Part shown: one piece after another, positions 45,050-56,880 of the stretch
Layout of the letters: every line of letters starts with the position of its first letter
How positions within the stretch are numbered: position 1 is the first letter of the stretch
Assembly (NCBI GenBank): GCA_023548195.1
Contig: JAJHZJ010000532.1
Coordinates: forward strand, 372,001-436,000
Direction of reading: 5' to 3'
DNA: 64,000 nucleotides
DNA from: Bettongia penicillata ogilbyi
Taxonomy: Eukaryota > Chordata > Mammalia > Diprotodontia > Potoroidae
Program-made: the position numbers and the translations under genes
The notes under the pieces: generated by a model
The model's input: the letters and a program-made list of their open reading frames with translations, nothing else
Database searches by the model: none
What the model was told of the DNA's origin: nothing

Positions 45050-45180
45050 AAAAAGGATTTAATTAAGCATTTAATACTTGCTAAGCACTGGGGATAGAAC
45101 ACTAAATCAAAAGCTAACACAGTTCAGATCCTCAGGGACCTTCCACTCTAACAAGGAGGAGGCGAGTAGTGGCAGCTGGA
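45050..45180 (-). repeat. L2 3'-end fragment
   Basis: The reversed words 'agcatttaatacttgctaag', 'cactggggatagaacactaa' and 'gggaccttccactctaacaa' are present. Confidence 0.7.
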
Positions 45181-45689
45181 GTTTATAGCTCAGAAAGTGA
45201 TTGACATGGTGAATGGGGAACTACAGGAGAGTAGATTGACACACCTTTTCAGATAAAAATGGATTATTAATTTGGGTACTGATTTGACTGTGACTCTAGA
45301 ACAGAAGAGAAGGAAGGAGAGGTGCCTTATCTAAACTGTCTATTTCCCCCCAACACTCAGCAGTGCTCTGCCCACAGTAGGTGTTTAAATTATTTCTTCA
45401 ATTAACACTGACATGACTTGATTTATTACATTTTCCAATATTTATATAAAAGGAATCCTTAGTGTGTTCCTTTGCTGAGAGCACCTGTGAGTGGAGGAAA
45501 GGAGTATCAAAGGGAGACTTCAGAAAATTACAGTTAATAGACTGCAGAGCAAGGTGAGAACCTGTTTGGACGAATGGGTCGAGAGACACTCACCAATCAG
45601 GTGAGTGGGCCTCACGGGGGAGAGTTTAGAAAGGTTAAGTTTAATTATACAAAACCTACTTTTAAACAAATAGATAAAGCACAGCTCTT

Positions 45690-45810
45690 ATGGATTATCC
45701 AGAAGTCACTAGTTGTCTCACGTATTAGAATACAAGGGCAGGGACTATGTTCATGCCTCTCTTTCCACCCAGAGCTGCCCAGCACGCAGTAAGCAGTGAC
45801 CAAATGTGAG
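45690..45810 (+). repeat. L2 3'-end fragment
   Basis: The forward L2 terminus shows 'caagggcagggactatgttc' and 'gctgcccagcacgcagtaag'. A similar short piece lies at 45345-45405. Confidence 0.6.
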
Positions 45811-45919
45811 CTGATGACGATTGAGAATCTTTTTTATAATGGTATTTTTACTTACATGAACAAAATCCACAAAACTGAACTACCTCAATCTTAGGGGTGT
45901 GACATCACCAGTGAATAAT

Positions 45920-46055
45920 CTTTCCATCAATCAACAAGTATTTATTAAGCCACTTACTATGTGCTAGGTAGGCACAGTCCTTAGCTGGAAATACAAAGCA
46001 AACACAGCCCTTGCACCCAAGGAGACTCCATTCCAGTGGGGAGTCAGTAGTTAAA
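45920..46055 (-). repeat. L2 3'-end fragment
   Basis: The reversed L2 terminus 'caagtatttattaagccact', 'tactatgtgctaggtaggca' is clear. Confidence 0.8.
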
Positions 46056-46059
46056 TAAA

Positions 46060-46510
46060 CAGGGCCAAAACGGATACCCAGAAAGATAACCTTCTCATCA
46101 CTTATTCTCCTCTCAGCCCCATCATGCGGCTTTGTGCCCTATGCTAATACTATCTGTGATTATAACCTTATCTCAAATACAAGTAGAAAAAACTCCACTC
46201 ATCAATTTCCTATACTTTTATCCAATAGTTCTTTCTTTGTCCAGCTCCTTCCCTGGCTCCTTTTCCTAATCCTGACTGATAAAGTAGATTATCCCCAAGA
46301 AGTTACTCTCAGCCAGCTTCTCTCTACAAATTCTTTTCCTTGGCAACTCCATTATTTCCATTTTCAACTATTGCCTCTCTATAAATGACTATCAAATCTG
46401 CACTTCCTGTACTGACCACTCTCATCTTCATTCCCAACCACCTATTTGCACTGTACACACCTCATGTGTAATATGACCAAAACTGAACTTGTATTTTCCC
46501 AAAAACCTTC
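46060..46510 (+). repeat. L2 ORF2 fragment
   Basis: The forward words 'taatatgaccaaaactgaac' (from the KLNMSKTEL motif of L2 ORF2) and 'gtactgaccactctcatctt' identify a diverged L2 copy. Confidence 0.65.
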
Positions 46511-46589
46511 TCCTCCTTTTAACCTTATTATTTTTGGCAATGGCACTACTTAATCTCTCATATTCAAATCTTCTTTTTTTTCTTTTCAT

Positions 46590-47965
46590 TTGCCCATTTT
46601 GTAATTTTTTTTACTAATTTTATTTATTTTCAGTGTTCTACAATCACTACCATATAACTTAGATTTTTTTTCCCCTCCCTCCCCACTACCTCCCCCCTCT
46701 CTCCCTGAGATGGCATACATATTTTATATAGGTTCTACACATACATTCCCATTAAATACATTTTCACTATATTCATGCTGTATATGAGAATTAAAATGAA
46801 TGGGAGAAATCATATAACAAACCAAAACATAATACACACACACACAAAAAAAAAATGATCTGCTACATTCTGTGATTGAATTCCACAGTTCTTTCTCTGG
46901 ATGCGGAAGGCATTTAGCCTTCAAAGGCTATTGGGAATTTTTTAAAATTAATTTTATTTATTTTCCATGTTCCACAATCACTACTACACAACTTAGATTA
47001 TTATTTTCCCTCCCTCTCCTCTCCCTCCCCAAGATGGCATATAATCCTACATAGGTTCTACACATACATTCCTATTAAATACACTTTCACTATAGTCATG
47101 CTGTGTAGAAGAATTAAAATGAATGGGAGAAATCATCTATCATGGGAATTTTTTTAAGTCCTTCCATTGCAATGAAGTTCCAAGTCTACCAGAAAAAATT
47201 CTTGCACACTGTGATCATTGCCATGCACAGAGTTCTCCTGGTTCTGTTCCTTTTACTCAGCATCAGTTCATATAAATCTTTCTAGGTCTCTCTGAAGTCT
47301 TTCTGTTCATCATTTCTCATAGCAAAATAGTATTCCATTACATTCATATACCACAATTTATTCAGCCATTTCCCAATTGATGGGCATCCCCTTGATTTCC
47401 AGTTTTTGGCCACCACAAAGAGAGCTGCTCTAAATTTTTTGTCCATGTGGGACCCTTTCCCATTTTTATGATCTCTTGGGGATATAGCCCCAGAAGCGAT
47501 ATTGCTGGGTCAAAAGGTATGCATATTTTTGTAGCCCTTTGGGCATAGTTCCAAATTGCTCTCCAGAATGATTGGATCAGCTCACAGTTCCACCAACAAT
47601 GAATTAGTGTTCCAACTCTCCCACATCTTCTCCAACATTTATCATCATCCTGTTCTATCATATTAGCCAATCTGATAGATGTGATGTGGTACCTCAGAGT
47701 TGTTTTGATTTGCATCTCTCTAATCAAAAGTAATTTAGAGCATTTTTCCATATGACTATAGATAGCTTTAATTTCTTCTGCAAACTGCCTGTTCATATCC
47801 TTTGACCATTTATCAATTGGGGAATGACTTGTATTCTTGTACATTTGATTCAGTTCTCTATACATTCTAAAAATGAGGCCTTTATCACAGACACTAGTTG
47901 TGAAAATTCTTTCACAGTTTTCTGCTTCCCTCCTAATCTTGGTTGCATTAGTGTTATCTTTGTTT
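46590..47965 (-). mobile_element. L1 3' part: ORF2 C-terminus and a duplicated 3' UTR
   Basis: The minus strand encodes the C-terminal region of L1 ORF2 at about 47170-47960. The open frame 47362-47865 includes CWRRCGRVGTLIHCWWNC, the Cys-rich motif, then WRAIWNYAQRATKICIPFDP; a frameshift follows near 47455. The 3' UTR signature (from 'ttttatttattttcagtgtt' to 'attaaaatgaatgggagaaa') appears twice, at about 46610-46815 and 46945-47135. It is a 5'-truncated, inactive copy. Confidence 0.9.
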
Positions 47966-48029
47966 TATCTTCAGCTTTTTCTTCCTTTCCCTATTCCTGC
48001 CTTTGAAATACCTGGTTAGGTCCCAAGTC

Positions 48030-48515
48030 CGATTGTGTAACAATATCACTGACATCTGTCTTCTCTCAATTCTCATTGCTACTAATGGGCCAATAATATA
48101 ACAAGCTCTTAACAGATCTTCTCACATAGACTCTCCCCACAAATCTAACTGTTAGACTAGTGTCAGACTTACCTTCCTTATGCAGAGATCTGGCCTTGTC
48201 TCTGTTGAACTCTGCGGTTCAAAGATCTTGGATAGCTCCCTAGCACCTACTGAATGAAGTTCAATTTTCTTAGCATGCCATTCAAAGCCTTCCAAAATTT
48301 ACCACTAAACCATCTTTTCAGAGTTTATGCTACTCTCTCTCTCTCTCTCTACATAATCTATGCTTCAGCCAAACTGGACTCTTCTTCATCTTTCGTACAA
48401 TGTTCCACAATTTTCTTCCTTGCCATGTCTTGCCCATATATTTTATTACCCTTTTCCCCACTGGTTTCCCATCTTTCCTTTAAAGCCCAACTCTAAACAT
48501 TACCTCCTCGGGAAG
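48030..48515 (+). repeat. L2 ORF2 3' fragment
   Basis: The forward words 'tactgaatgaagttcaattt', 'ccattcaaagccttccaaaa', 'tatgcttcagccaaactgga' and 'aagcccaactctaaacatta' follow the L2 order. A (CT)n run at about 48333-48350 lies inside. Confidence 0.75.
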
Positions 48516-48654
48516 AATACACACACAGAGATGGACACAGAAATATCTTTTATTCAAGAGGGGAAAGGGAGGGAAAGGGGAGAAGAGAGAATTAAAAGCA
48601 AGACAGATTAAAGAAAAGATGAGCTTTAAGCAAAACAAACTTACTCAAGATTTA

Positions 48655-49410
48655 TTAAAAGTATACCTCTTTTTGAAGTGGCAAAAAATGGGGATCTGAG
48701 GGGACAGCAATCATTTGGGAAATGGTTGAACAAGCTATAAATGTGATGGAATACTACTGTGCTATAAGGAATGATGGAGAGGCTAATTTTAGAGAAGCCT
48801 GAGAAGAGTTTTATGAACTGATGCACAGTGAAGTGAACAGAACCAGGAGAACAATTATACAGTGACCACAATATTGTAAAGACTTAATTAGGAAATCTGT
48901 TCTGCACAGGGATTGCAGAGGACAAAGATAACATGTTCTACCTACCTTCTGACAGAGAGGTAACACACACACTCACACATGCATACACACATGCACACAC
49001 ATACGTGCGCACACATATACGCACACACATGCTCACACCCAAATGCACTCACCCACACCCACATATGCACACACATTTACACACTCATGCATACATGTGC
49101 ACATGCACACATATGAACGCTTACATGTGCACTCACGCACATACACACATGCATGTACACACGCTCACTCTCACACACATACACACATGCTCACATGTGC
49201 ACACACATGCTGTCACACACACACATGCGCACACACACTCACACATTTTTCTTCTCTGGAACATAGTCAATGAAGAAATATGTTGCGCTTAATTATACAT
49301 GTTTTGTAATGGGAATTTTATTTTTCTTTCATTCTCAAGTGGGTGGGGAAAGGGGAAAATGGTGGATTTTTGAATCAAAAAAAAAATTTTTTAAATCACC
49401 TCCTTCAGGA
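48655..49410 (+). mobile_element. 5'-truncated L1 3' end with a large CA-rich expansion
   Basis: The segment 'ggaaatggttgaacaagcta', 'atggaatactactgtgctat', 'ctgatgcacagtgaagtgaa' and 'cagaaccaggagaacaatta' aligns with the L1 at 63265-64000. It continues past a 290-bp CA-rich tract to 'gaagaaatatgttgcgctta', 'aatgggaattttatttttct' and an A-rich end at about 49376-49390. Confidence 0.8.
48962..49248. repeat. Long degenerate (CA)n tract
   Basis: About 290 bases of CA/CACG/CATG-rich sequence, for example cacacactcacacatgcata and 'gtgcgcacacatatacgcac'. His/Thr-rich open frames here are artefacts. Confidence 0.95.
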
Positions 49411-49574
49411 AATCTATAATTCTTCAGCTCAGAAATTCAGTTACATTCAACATTTATTTCTGCAGTACAGAAATGTCTATTAGGAAAATGAAGCCTAACA
49501 CAATTAGAGAGAGTGTCAGGGAGCATCCAGCTGTCCTTAAGGAGCTCAAGTTATCAGGCTCTGACAATCTAGAT

Positions 49575-49778
49575 CAGGGGTAGGGAACCTGCAACCTGGA
49601 GGCCACATGTGGCCTTCTAGGTCCTTGAGTGCAGCCTTTTGATTGAGTCTAAGTTTTACAGAACAAATCCTTTTACTAAGGGGATTTGTTCTGTGAAATT
49701 TGGATTTAGCCAAAGGGCCATACTACAGGATCTAGAGGGCCACATGTGACCTACAGGCCACAAAGTTCCCCACCCCTG
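49575..49778. mobile_element. Palindromic hAT-like MITE, copy 2, perfect 8-bp duplication
   Basis: The 204-bp element starts caggggtagggaac and ends gttccccacccctg, complementary over nearly the whole length. The centre reads 'aaatccttttactaagggga' 'tttgttctgt', the arms meeting at the middle. It is flanked by perfect 8-bp duplications atctagat (49567-49574 and 49779-49786). CA-starting terminal repeats with an 8-bp duplication indicate the hAT superfamily. No transposase is encoded. Confidence 0.93.
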
Positions 49779-50024
49779 ATCTAGATGGTAACTAATGCTG
49801 ATTGCTTAACAATAGGAAAGGTGCCATAGGGCTAGCAAAGGATAAGTACTGTTAAAAAAAAACTTTTTAATAGAAGAATATAATTTATCTATCAGCTAGA
49901 CTTACCCAACAAAATTAAAAACTATTAAGAGATGCTTAATGGACATCTAGAAAAAGACAAGTGATCACCAAGAGTCAGTCTGGCTTCATCTAAAACAGGT
50001 TATGCCAGATTAACTCCATTTCCT

Positions 50025-50310
50025 CAATCAAAAAGTATTTACTACAAGTGTGCCAGGCATTGTTGTAAGTCCTGGAGAAACGAAGACAAAAGGAAGGCTG
50101 GAATCAAGTCGCAACAGGCTTTCAATGTCAAGCAGAGGAGTTTATATTTGATTCCATGAGTAACAAGGAATAAGTTGAGTCTAACGACTAGGGGATGACA
50201 CAATCGGATTTGCTCTTTAGGAAAATTAGTTTGGCAGCTAAGTGAAGGATAGGCTAGAGAGGAGAGGCTTGAGGCAAGGAGACTAATTAAGCCATTGCAA
50301 TACCTTCTTT
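50025..50310 (-). repeat. L2 LINE fragment
   Basis: The reversed words 'gtgtgccaggcattgttgta', 'ggaaaattagtttggcagct' and 'ggagaggcttgaggcaagga' are present. A minus-strand 94-codon open frame here is repeat-derived. Confidence 0.75.
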
Positions 50311-50489
50311 TTTTTTTTTTTAACATGACTCCTAGACAATCAGATTAGGAGAATGCTGTAGATATACTTTAATTAGATTCTAGCAAATAATGTATTTTAT
50401 TGTTTTATGTGGTTGTTTGTGTCCTTTAGTTGGCAATATAGAAAGTCATAATATTGAATAGCATATCCTTTGTGGTATAAGAGAGAATT

Positions 50490-50730
50490 TATTTTCTTTC
50501 TTTAAATTTTTTATAAATAATAAATGCTTTTCATTCCCATTCCTCAAGTAAACACCAAGAAAGAGAAGAGGAAAAGAGGGAGGAAGGATGAAAGGAAGGA
50601 AGGAGAGAAGGAAGGAAGGAAGGAGAAAACTTTTACAACAAATATATTTTGCTAAGAGAAGCACATATCAGCCATATTAAAAAAAAATGCATCTCACTCT
50701 GCATTCTGAGTCCATCATTTTTTGGTTAAG
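50490..50730 (-). repeat. L1 3'-end fragment with (GGAA)n
   Basis: The words 'ataataaatgcttttcattc', 'aaaatgcatctcactctgca' and 'ttctgagtccatcatttttt' match the reversed L1 3' region. A purine-rich (GGAA)n stretch at about 50560-50630 is embedded. Confidence 0.65.
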
Positions 50731-51060
50731 AGATAGGTAACTGAGATTTTGGCAAAGAACTTTACAAAGTCTTTCATGTTGTTCTTATGGACAAATTGTA
50801 GAGATTTAGATTAAGTGGTAGTACAAGTTAAGTGGATTCAAAATGGAGTGGATGGACCCAAAGAGTAATCATTGATGGCTGGAGGTCAATTTGGTGGGAA
50901 GTTTCTGCTAGAGTACCCCAGGGCTATATGCTTGACTCTGTAGGGTTTAATATGTTTAGCAATGATCTGGTCTAGATGGCCTGTTTATCAAATTCACAAG
51001 TGACACAAAGCTGGAAAGGGTAGCTTACAAATTAAGGGGTAAGAGAGTTAGGGTCCAAAA

Positions 51061-51175
51061 AGATTTTGAAAATTGAAAGATCTGGACAGGTTATTTAATG
51101 TGCAAGGCTCTGTGCCAAGTGTTGGAGATAAAAAGATCCGACACAGGCCTCACTATGAAGGAACTTAAAATCTAT
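51061..51175 (-). repeat. L2 3'-end fragment
   Basis: The reversed words 'aaggctctgtgccaagtgtt' and 'ggagataaaaagatccgaca' are present. Confidence 0.55.
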
Positions 51176-51324
51176 TAAGTTTATTAGTAATGGCTTCTCG
51201 CCCCTCAGACCTCACATGGTATTGGATATCATAGCTCTTTTAGGAACTTAAATGTATTATAGTTGCTGGCATGTTATGATTCTCCTTTACTAGATTCTAA
51301 GTTCCATGAGGAGCTATCGAATCA

Positions 51325-51445
51325 TCAGCTTTAGGACTGCCGAAGATAACTTAGAGAGCTAAACCAACTCCATCATATTTACATATCAGGAAATCAAGGT
51401 CCCAAATAGTGAAATGACCTGCCCCAAGGTGACACAGATTTCCTA
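51325..51445 (-). repeat. MIR-like fragment
   Basis: The words 'aagataacttagagagctaa', 'gtcccaaatagtgaaatgac' and 'ctgccccaaggtgacacaga' fit reversed MIR3. Confidence 0.6.
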
Positions 51446-53309
51446 ATATTTTACACCAAAAGGAATATATGATCATTGAGCCCTTTATGGATGGGGGAAT
51501 ATGAATAGATGGCACAGTTAAAGGGAAACTTGGGAAAGTTAGAGTTTCACAAAAGGAACAAAGCCCAAGATTAGAGTCCATCATTAATGCCATAATGAAG
51601 ACAGAACTAAGAAATTCAACGCAGTAAATATGAATGGGGCGTTCAGCCCACCATGCCACAGGAGGTGGAGGGAGTGGATACGTTTTTAGGAAAGCTATGG
51701 TCCCTACCCTCATGGAACTTAAAAATGACATGTCTTGATAGAAGTGCTCCAACGTCACTTTGCCTCTAAAATTCTCTGACTGAAGAAAGGCCTTACCAAC
51801 TCTTAGGTGAGGATGTACTGCACAAAGGAGTAAGTTTTCACCAACTTCTTAGGCTGTTCTATTCTCATTTTAAATGGATAGCATGATAATTATTTGAGGA
51901 TGAAAAATGAATGATAATTTCAACAACAACCAACTAAAATATAAATTTTCATAATAAGTTTCAAGTTTTGTGGGAAAAGAAGTATGAAGTGATACCGAGT
52001 ATTTTTAAATACTAAAGTGAATCTTTAACTCTTTCTGGGTCTACTGATTTTTATTTACATGGTAATGAGAAAGAGGGCAGGTCTCTATAGCTTTAAATTT
52101 TCCTGCATTGCCAATGATTCTTTGAATTTTTATAACTTCTTTTCTCCTTTTCAAAAATTTCAGTTTTAAAAGACACACACTTTTTTTTTCCAATCTGGAT
52201 TTGAAGATTCTCGTTATTGTTCCATACTGTCCAAATCTTTGAAGTTCACAATAAGGAATGACTAAATGATCTAGAATTTGGAAATGAGATATCAACCTTT
52301 AATTCAATGAGTAGTTAACCAAAAGTAAATTTAAATGATGCTCAAAAGTAATGCATGGTTTTCAGGATGTTTTAAAAAATTATTCAAGGGTCAATAATCC
52401 AGCTAGTAGATTATTCAAGGTCCTTCAGTCCTCCCCTTCAAGCCCATGGCTACCTTGTGGCTGCCTCAGCCCTTCTTATCATCCCTTCCAGAGAAGTTAC
52501 TAAAAGAAGAGAGAGGTAAAAAAAATCTGTACAATTCTGCTCAGTGTTAGCAACCCTAAAATATTTAGCCGGAGAAAAGGTAGCACTTCATGGCTAAAAT
52601 TGAGTTTGAAGTTAGCTATGGATTTCAGCTTTCCATTTTATCCCTATTATTCCCCAAACACCTAAAAACTTACTGCACTCTAGTTATTCATCTCGATTCG
52701 GATCTTAGTCATCAAGTACACATTCAAACCAGCCTCTGAACTTTAAAATGTTTTCACAAATCCAGAATTTCACAGAAACATCAGGATAACTTGTAACATG
52801 GAAAAACTCTAAATCTTCTGTCACGCACAAAATAACATCCAAGAGGGTTTATGACCATGAAAGCAAGCAGGCCGATCCTGTCATAAGAATAAGAAATTAC
52901 AGATGGCTAGACCCATGCTGTACCCGTAACAGTGTAACAGTCAAAAATGCAGAGAAGACCAGCAGCACACAGGATGGTCTCCTTTGGGAAGATTTATGGA
53001 AGACACAGAAAAGAACAATTCAAAGGCACCCACATTTATGAGATAACAGAGGCATTTAACTACCAAAGTATAAATTAACATGCGAAATAATGCAAAGTTG
53101 AAAAAAGCAAATTGGGAGGAATAGTACACTATAACTTATTTTTAAATCTAACAGCTACAGAAGTAAACAGGAAAAAAGAGATAAGAAGGGAATACAGAAA
53201 AAGTTACTATTAATTTTTTTTAATTTTGTGTTCTTTATAAATATAAATAGTTCTAATAGATGAACTGATTGAATTTTATTTGGGCTTTCCTCAGGTTTAT
53301 ATTGCTAAG

Positions 53310-53450
53310 ATTGTTCTGATATTTGTAAAAAATTTTTACATTTCTTTTACATTTAAAAATTTTTTAATTTAAATTTTTTACATTTTAATTTACATTTTAA
53401 TTTAATTTACATCTGAATTTAAATTTTTTACATTTTTAAAAATATACAAG
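53310..53450. repeat. AT-rich cryptic repeat
   Basis: Variants of 'ttttttacattttaattta' recur at least five times in 140 bases. It is low-complexity sequence. Confidence 0.85.
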
Positions 53451-54969
53451 TTATTTGGAATTGAGAATCTATTTTCCCAGTGAAATAATATTATAAAAGC
53501 AAAGGCTAGTTTCTCAACCTCACTCACAAATGCCTACTTGCCCCACACTGCAGCTGAAATAAGGAATGCTTACAATGAAAAGAAAAATGTAAGTAAAAAA
53601 TGTTATACAATAATAATTTGAAAAATTCATAAAAATCCAGTTTTAAAGTTTTTTATCCTAAATGTGTGTTTGGGTGAAAACAGTTTAGAAGATAAAAATG
53701 GAAATTGTGAATTGGATCACTTTCATGGACAAATAGCTCTGGTTTTAAATTTATTAGATCTTACTTCATTTAATAATTTTCCTTTATAACTATATGCTCT
53801 AAGACTAACTTTTTTTTCAACTAGACTATAATTTAATCATAAATTAACCTATGAGCCCCTTCTTGGATTTATCCTTGTCTCCAACACTTCTGGCTAACTT
53901 GTATCAAAATCCTGGGGTAGGGAGCGCAGTGAAAGCAGAGGAAGTAAGGTTTTTCTTAAAACTGATACACAGAAAAATTCATTTAAAAGTCTAACCTAAC
54001 AGCAGAAGCTAAGGGAAGGAAAAAAAAAAGAAAACAGTAAGTAAACTACTTTCTTTCCTCTGCTTCTAGGTTCTAGACAACTTTCACTTACTAAGTCCAG
54101 TTACAGAGATTCCAAGCATTAGGTCTGTTTTATAACTAGATCCTATAGGCTATGAATGAGATTTCTAATAGTACAACCATCATAATAAAACTCACAACAA
54201 GACACATGATATATCTTAGCATGTTCATTTTAATTATATTTTGCCTGTGACATTTCCAAATATATTCAGTTTCTGGTATTATTTTTTCAAAGTAATGATC
54301 TGAAAAGCAGAGATCACTTTGGAACTGAGAGGACCATATACATGAAGAAAGTATTTCAAAATACTATAAAACAGTGAGCTAAGAAAAAGAGCACTTGAGA
54401 AATGAGAGTTAAAAAAAAACAGGAATCAGTCCTTTGGCACCAAAAGGAGACTTTTCAAGTTAACATGGCTTCTAGACAAGCATTTCATTTATTTGAAATT
54501 ATCCTCCACAATAAGAATCTCTAACAAATACAGCATTAACTAGTTAAAAAAACAGTTAAATTACCTCATTTCTCCCTCATTCTCATTTTCCTCCCTCTAG
54601 ATAACTAGATGTTAAATATCATGGCTGTGCCTATAGCATTTACATAAAAATACAGAAAGACCTCAATCAGCTGAAATTCTTAATGAAGTATTTCAGATAA
54701 TTTAATTTTGTTTAACTTGGGGTTAATGAGAAAACACTTTAACTGAGAAACTTACAGTGCACCTCAAGAGTAATTTCCACTCTGCAGAGCTAAAGACATA
54801 GAAAGCGTAAATGGCTGGAAGGAATCAGGCTGGCAATGTGAAAACATTTCCAAGCTGCGAGCCCCACTGTTCTGAGTTATAGGATACAAGAGGCACGAGC
54901 CTCAAGGACCTTCAACTGTAGCTTCCAACAAATATAAGACGCAAGCAGAAAACAATTAAATGCTAGCAA

Positions 54970-55340
54970 TAAGAAGGAGTATTTATTAAACTCATACTAT
55001 GTGACACATACTGTGCTTACCACTGGAGATTATATATATATATATATCTGTAACTAGATGGATAGATAGATATAAATACAAAGAATCAAACAGTTGCTAC
55101 TCTCAAGGAGCTAACATTCTAAGGGTATAGAAAAAACAGGTATTTATATAATATGTATCTATAGAAAAAATAGAGAAATTACAAAGTAGCTGAAAGGGAA
55201 GTCACTAACGGTTGGGGGCAGTGAGGAAGGCTTCATCTTGACGAGGGATACTATGACACAAGAGGACAGGAGGGCGTATTCCAGGCTAAACCACACGACA
55301 CTACCTACATAAAGAACACAAGTTCCAAAAACAGAGAAAT
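54970..55340 (-). repeat. L2 LINE fragment with (TA)n
   Basis: The reversed words 'gtatttattaaactcatact', 'tctcaaggagctaacattct' and 'aggacaggagggcgtattcc' mark L2. A short (TA)n run and GATA/TAGA units lie at about 55029-55073. Confidence 0.75.
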
Positions 55341-55354
55341 CAGTGCAGCTTGTT

Positions 55355-55565
55355 TGTCCTTTGTTCTCAGAGAGGGCCAAGGACGTCAGGAAGGTGATGC
55401 CACGACTTGTAAACGAAATGGATTTACTGTGCAGTCATCAGCCTCACTTTCTCCTCCAGAGTCATCTGGGTCCAATGGCAAGATGCAGAACCAGACAACT
55501 GGAGACGACCCCGGATGCTGTGGGAGACCTTGGCCTTGTTGAGTTGAGGTCTTTCCCAGGTCTTA
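55355..55565 (-). mobile_element. Marsupial SINE, second subtype, 3' part
   Basis: Reversed words 'tcagcctcactttctcctcc', 'gagtcatctgggtccaatgg' and 'caactggagacgaccccgga' are the complement of the tail seen at 37800-37930. Overlapping plus-strand open frames of 62 and 77 codons are therefore not genes. Confidence 0.85.
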
Positions 55566-55941
55566 AGTTTGACTGAGGCAATACCCATTCAAAGATTAGG
55601 GCCACACAAGAAATGAGGCAAAACATGGCCTCTTCTACCTAGTTAAAAAAAAAAATCAATCTGGGAGAAGAAGACCCTCCGTGTTTCTGGACAAAACAGA
55701 AACAATGGTCATTTACACTCACTCCACACCATCAGGGCCCAGACAACGACCAAGCGAGGCCTGGGTTAGGACCTACTGATGGCTAATCAGTGAGAGCAAG
55801 AGTGACTTGAGTTTAAGGCATGGTCCTTAAGAAAGAAATCTAGCCCAGAAACCCCAAGGTATCTTATGAGGTTTCAGCGGTCAAAATTTACATTCCTTTG
55901 AGGAGAGCACCTGCAAGTAAGGTTATGATACCCTATAAGGC

Positions 55942-56197
55942 AGGAAAGAAGGGAGGAAGGAAAGAAGGAAGGAGGAAGGAAGGAAGGAAGGAAGGAAGGA
56001 AGGAAGGAAGGGAGGGAGGGAGGGAGGGAGGGAGGGAGGGAGGGAGGGAGGGAGGAAGGAAGGAAGGAAGGAAGGAAGGAAGGAAGGAAGGAAGGAAGGA
56101 AGGAAGGAAGGAAGGAAGGAAGGAAGGGAGGGAGGGAGGGAAGGAGGAAGGGAGGGAGGGAAGGAGGAAGGGAGGGAGGGAAGGAGGGAGGAAGGAA
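55942..56197 (+). repeat. 256-nt uninterrupted polypurine tract (GGAA/GGGA)n
   Basis: Every base from 55942 to 56197 is A or G. The tract comprises (ggaa)n, then about 11 units of (ggga) at 56009-56052, (ggaa)n again, and mixed ggga/ggaag. The 203- and 123-codon open frames across it are compositional. The G3 runs separated by single A bases fit a G-quadruplex, and mirror symmetry fits H-DNA; both are inferences. Confidence 0.98.
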
Positions 56198-56199
56198 TG

Positions 56200-56560
56200 T
56201 TGGATCAGTACAGCTGGAGAAAGGTTCACAGAAGAGACAGGATTTCAGTGGGCCTTGAAAAATCGATAGAAATCTGACAGACAGAAGTGGCAGCTGTGTA
56301 GAATAAGCCAAGGCATGAAAGTAAAAACAAGAAGAGGTTGTTTGGGGAACAATGAAAAGGTTAGAGGAAGATAATGTATTAGATGGAGAGAACAACCAAG
56401 AAGCAATTCCTTCTACCAATATAGGCAGATGCCTTTTTCTGCAATTTGCAATCTTAAAGAGAGCTGACAAAAGCAGAAGTGTCAAAGAGGTGGCAACGTT
56501 CTCTGGGTGCTACCAGGAACAGATCAATGTGTAATTGGTAAATATTTAACAAAATAAATG
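56200..56560 (-). repeat. Diverged L2 fragment
   Basis: The words 'tttcagtgggccttgaaaaa', 'gccaaggcatgaaagtaaaa' and 'gctaccaggaacagatcaat' suggest reversed L2. The assignment is weak. Confidence 0.35.
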
Positions 56561-56624
56561 TATAATAAAACAGATACTACATTGTAAAACTAAGTCAATA
56601 TCCTGCCACATAGATCGTATAGGG

Positions 56625-56880
56625 ATTGTTCAGTCATTTTTGGTCGTGTCTGATTCTTCATGACCCCATTTGGGGTTTCTTGGTAGAGATACTAGCATGG
56701 TTTGCCATTTTCTTCTCCAGCTCATCTGACACATGAGGAAACTGAGGCAACCAGGGTTAAGTGACTTGCCCTGGGTCACACAGCTAGTAAGAATCTGAAG
56801 CCAGATCTGAACTCAGAGAAATGAGTCTTCCTGACTCCAGGCCTAGCACTCTGTCCGCTGTGCCACCTAGGCAGCCCCTA
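56625..56880 (-). mobile_element. Marsupial tRNA-like SINE
   Basis: A reversed full-length copy reads 'attgttcagtcatttttggt', 'catgaccccatttggggttt', 'gaggaaactgaggcaaccag', 'gacttgccctgggtcacaca' and 'cgctgtgccacctaggcagc'. It is well preserved. Confidence 0.92.

Noticed and set aside
48933..49292. 119-codon His/Thr-rich open frame
   Set aside because: It translates the CA-rich tract inside an L1 3' end.
55874..56485. 203-codon minus-strand open frame, the longest in the window
   Set aside because: It consists mostly of Leu/Pro/Ser repeats read through the polypurine tract; a pure-purine strand has no stops in several frames. It is compositional, not a gene.
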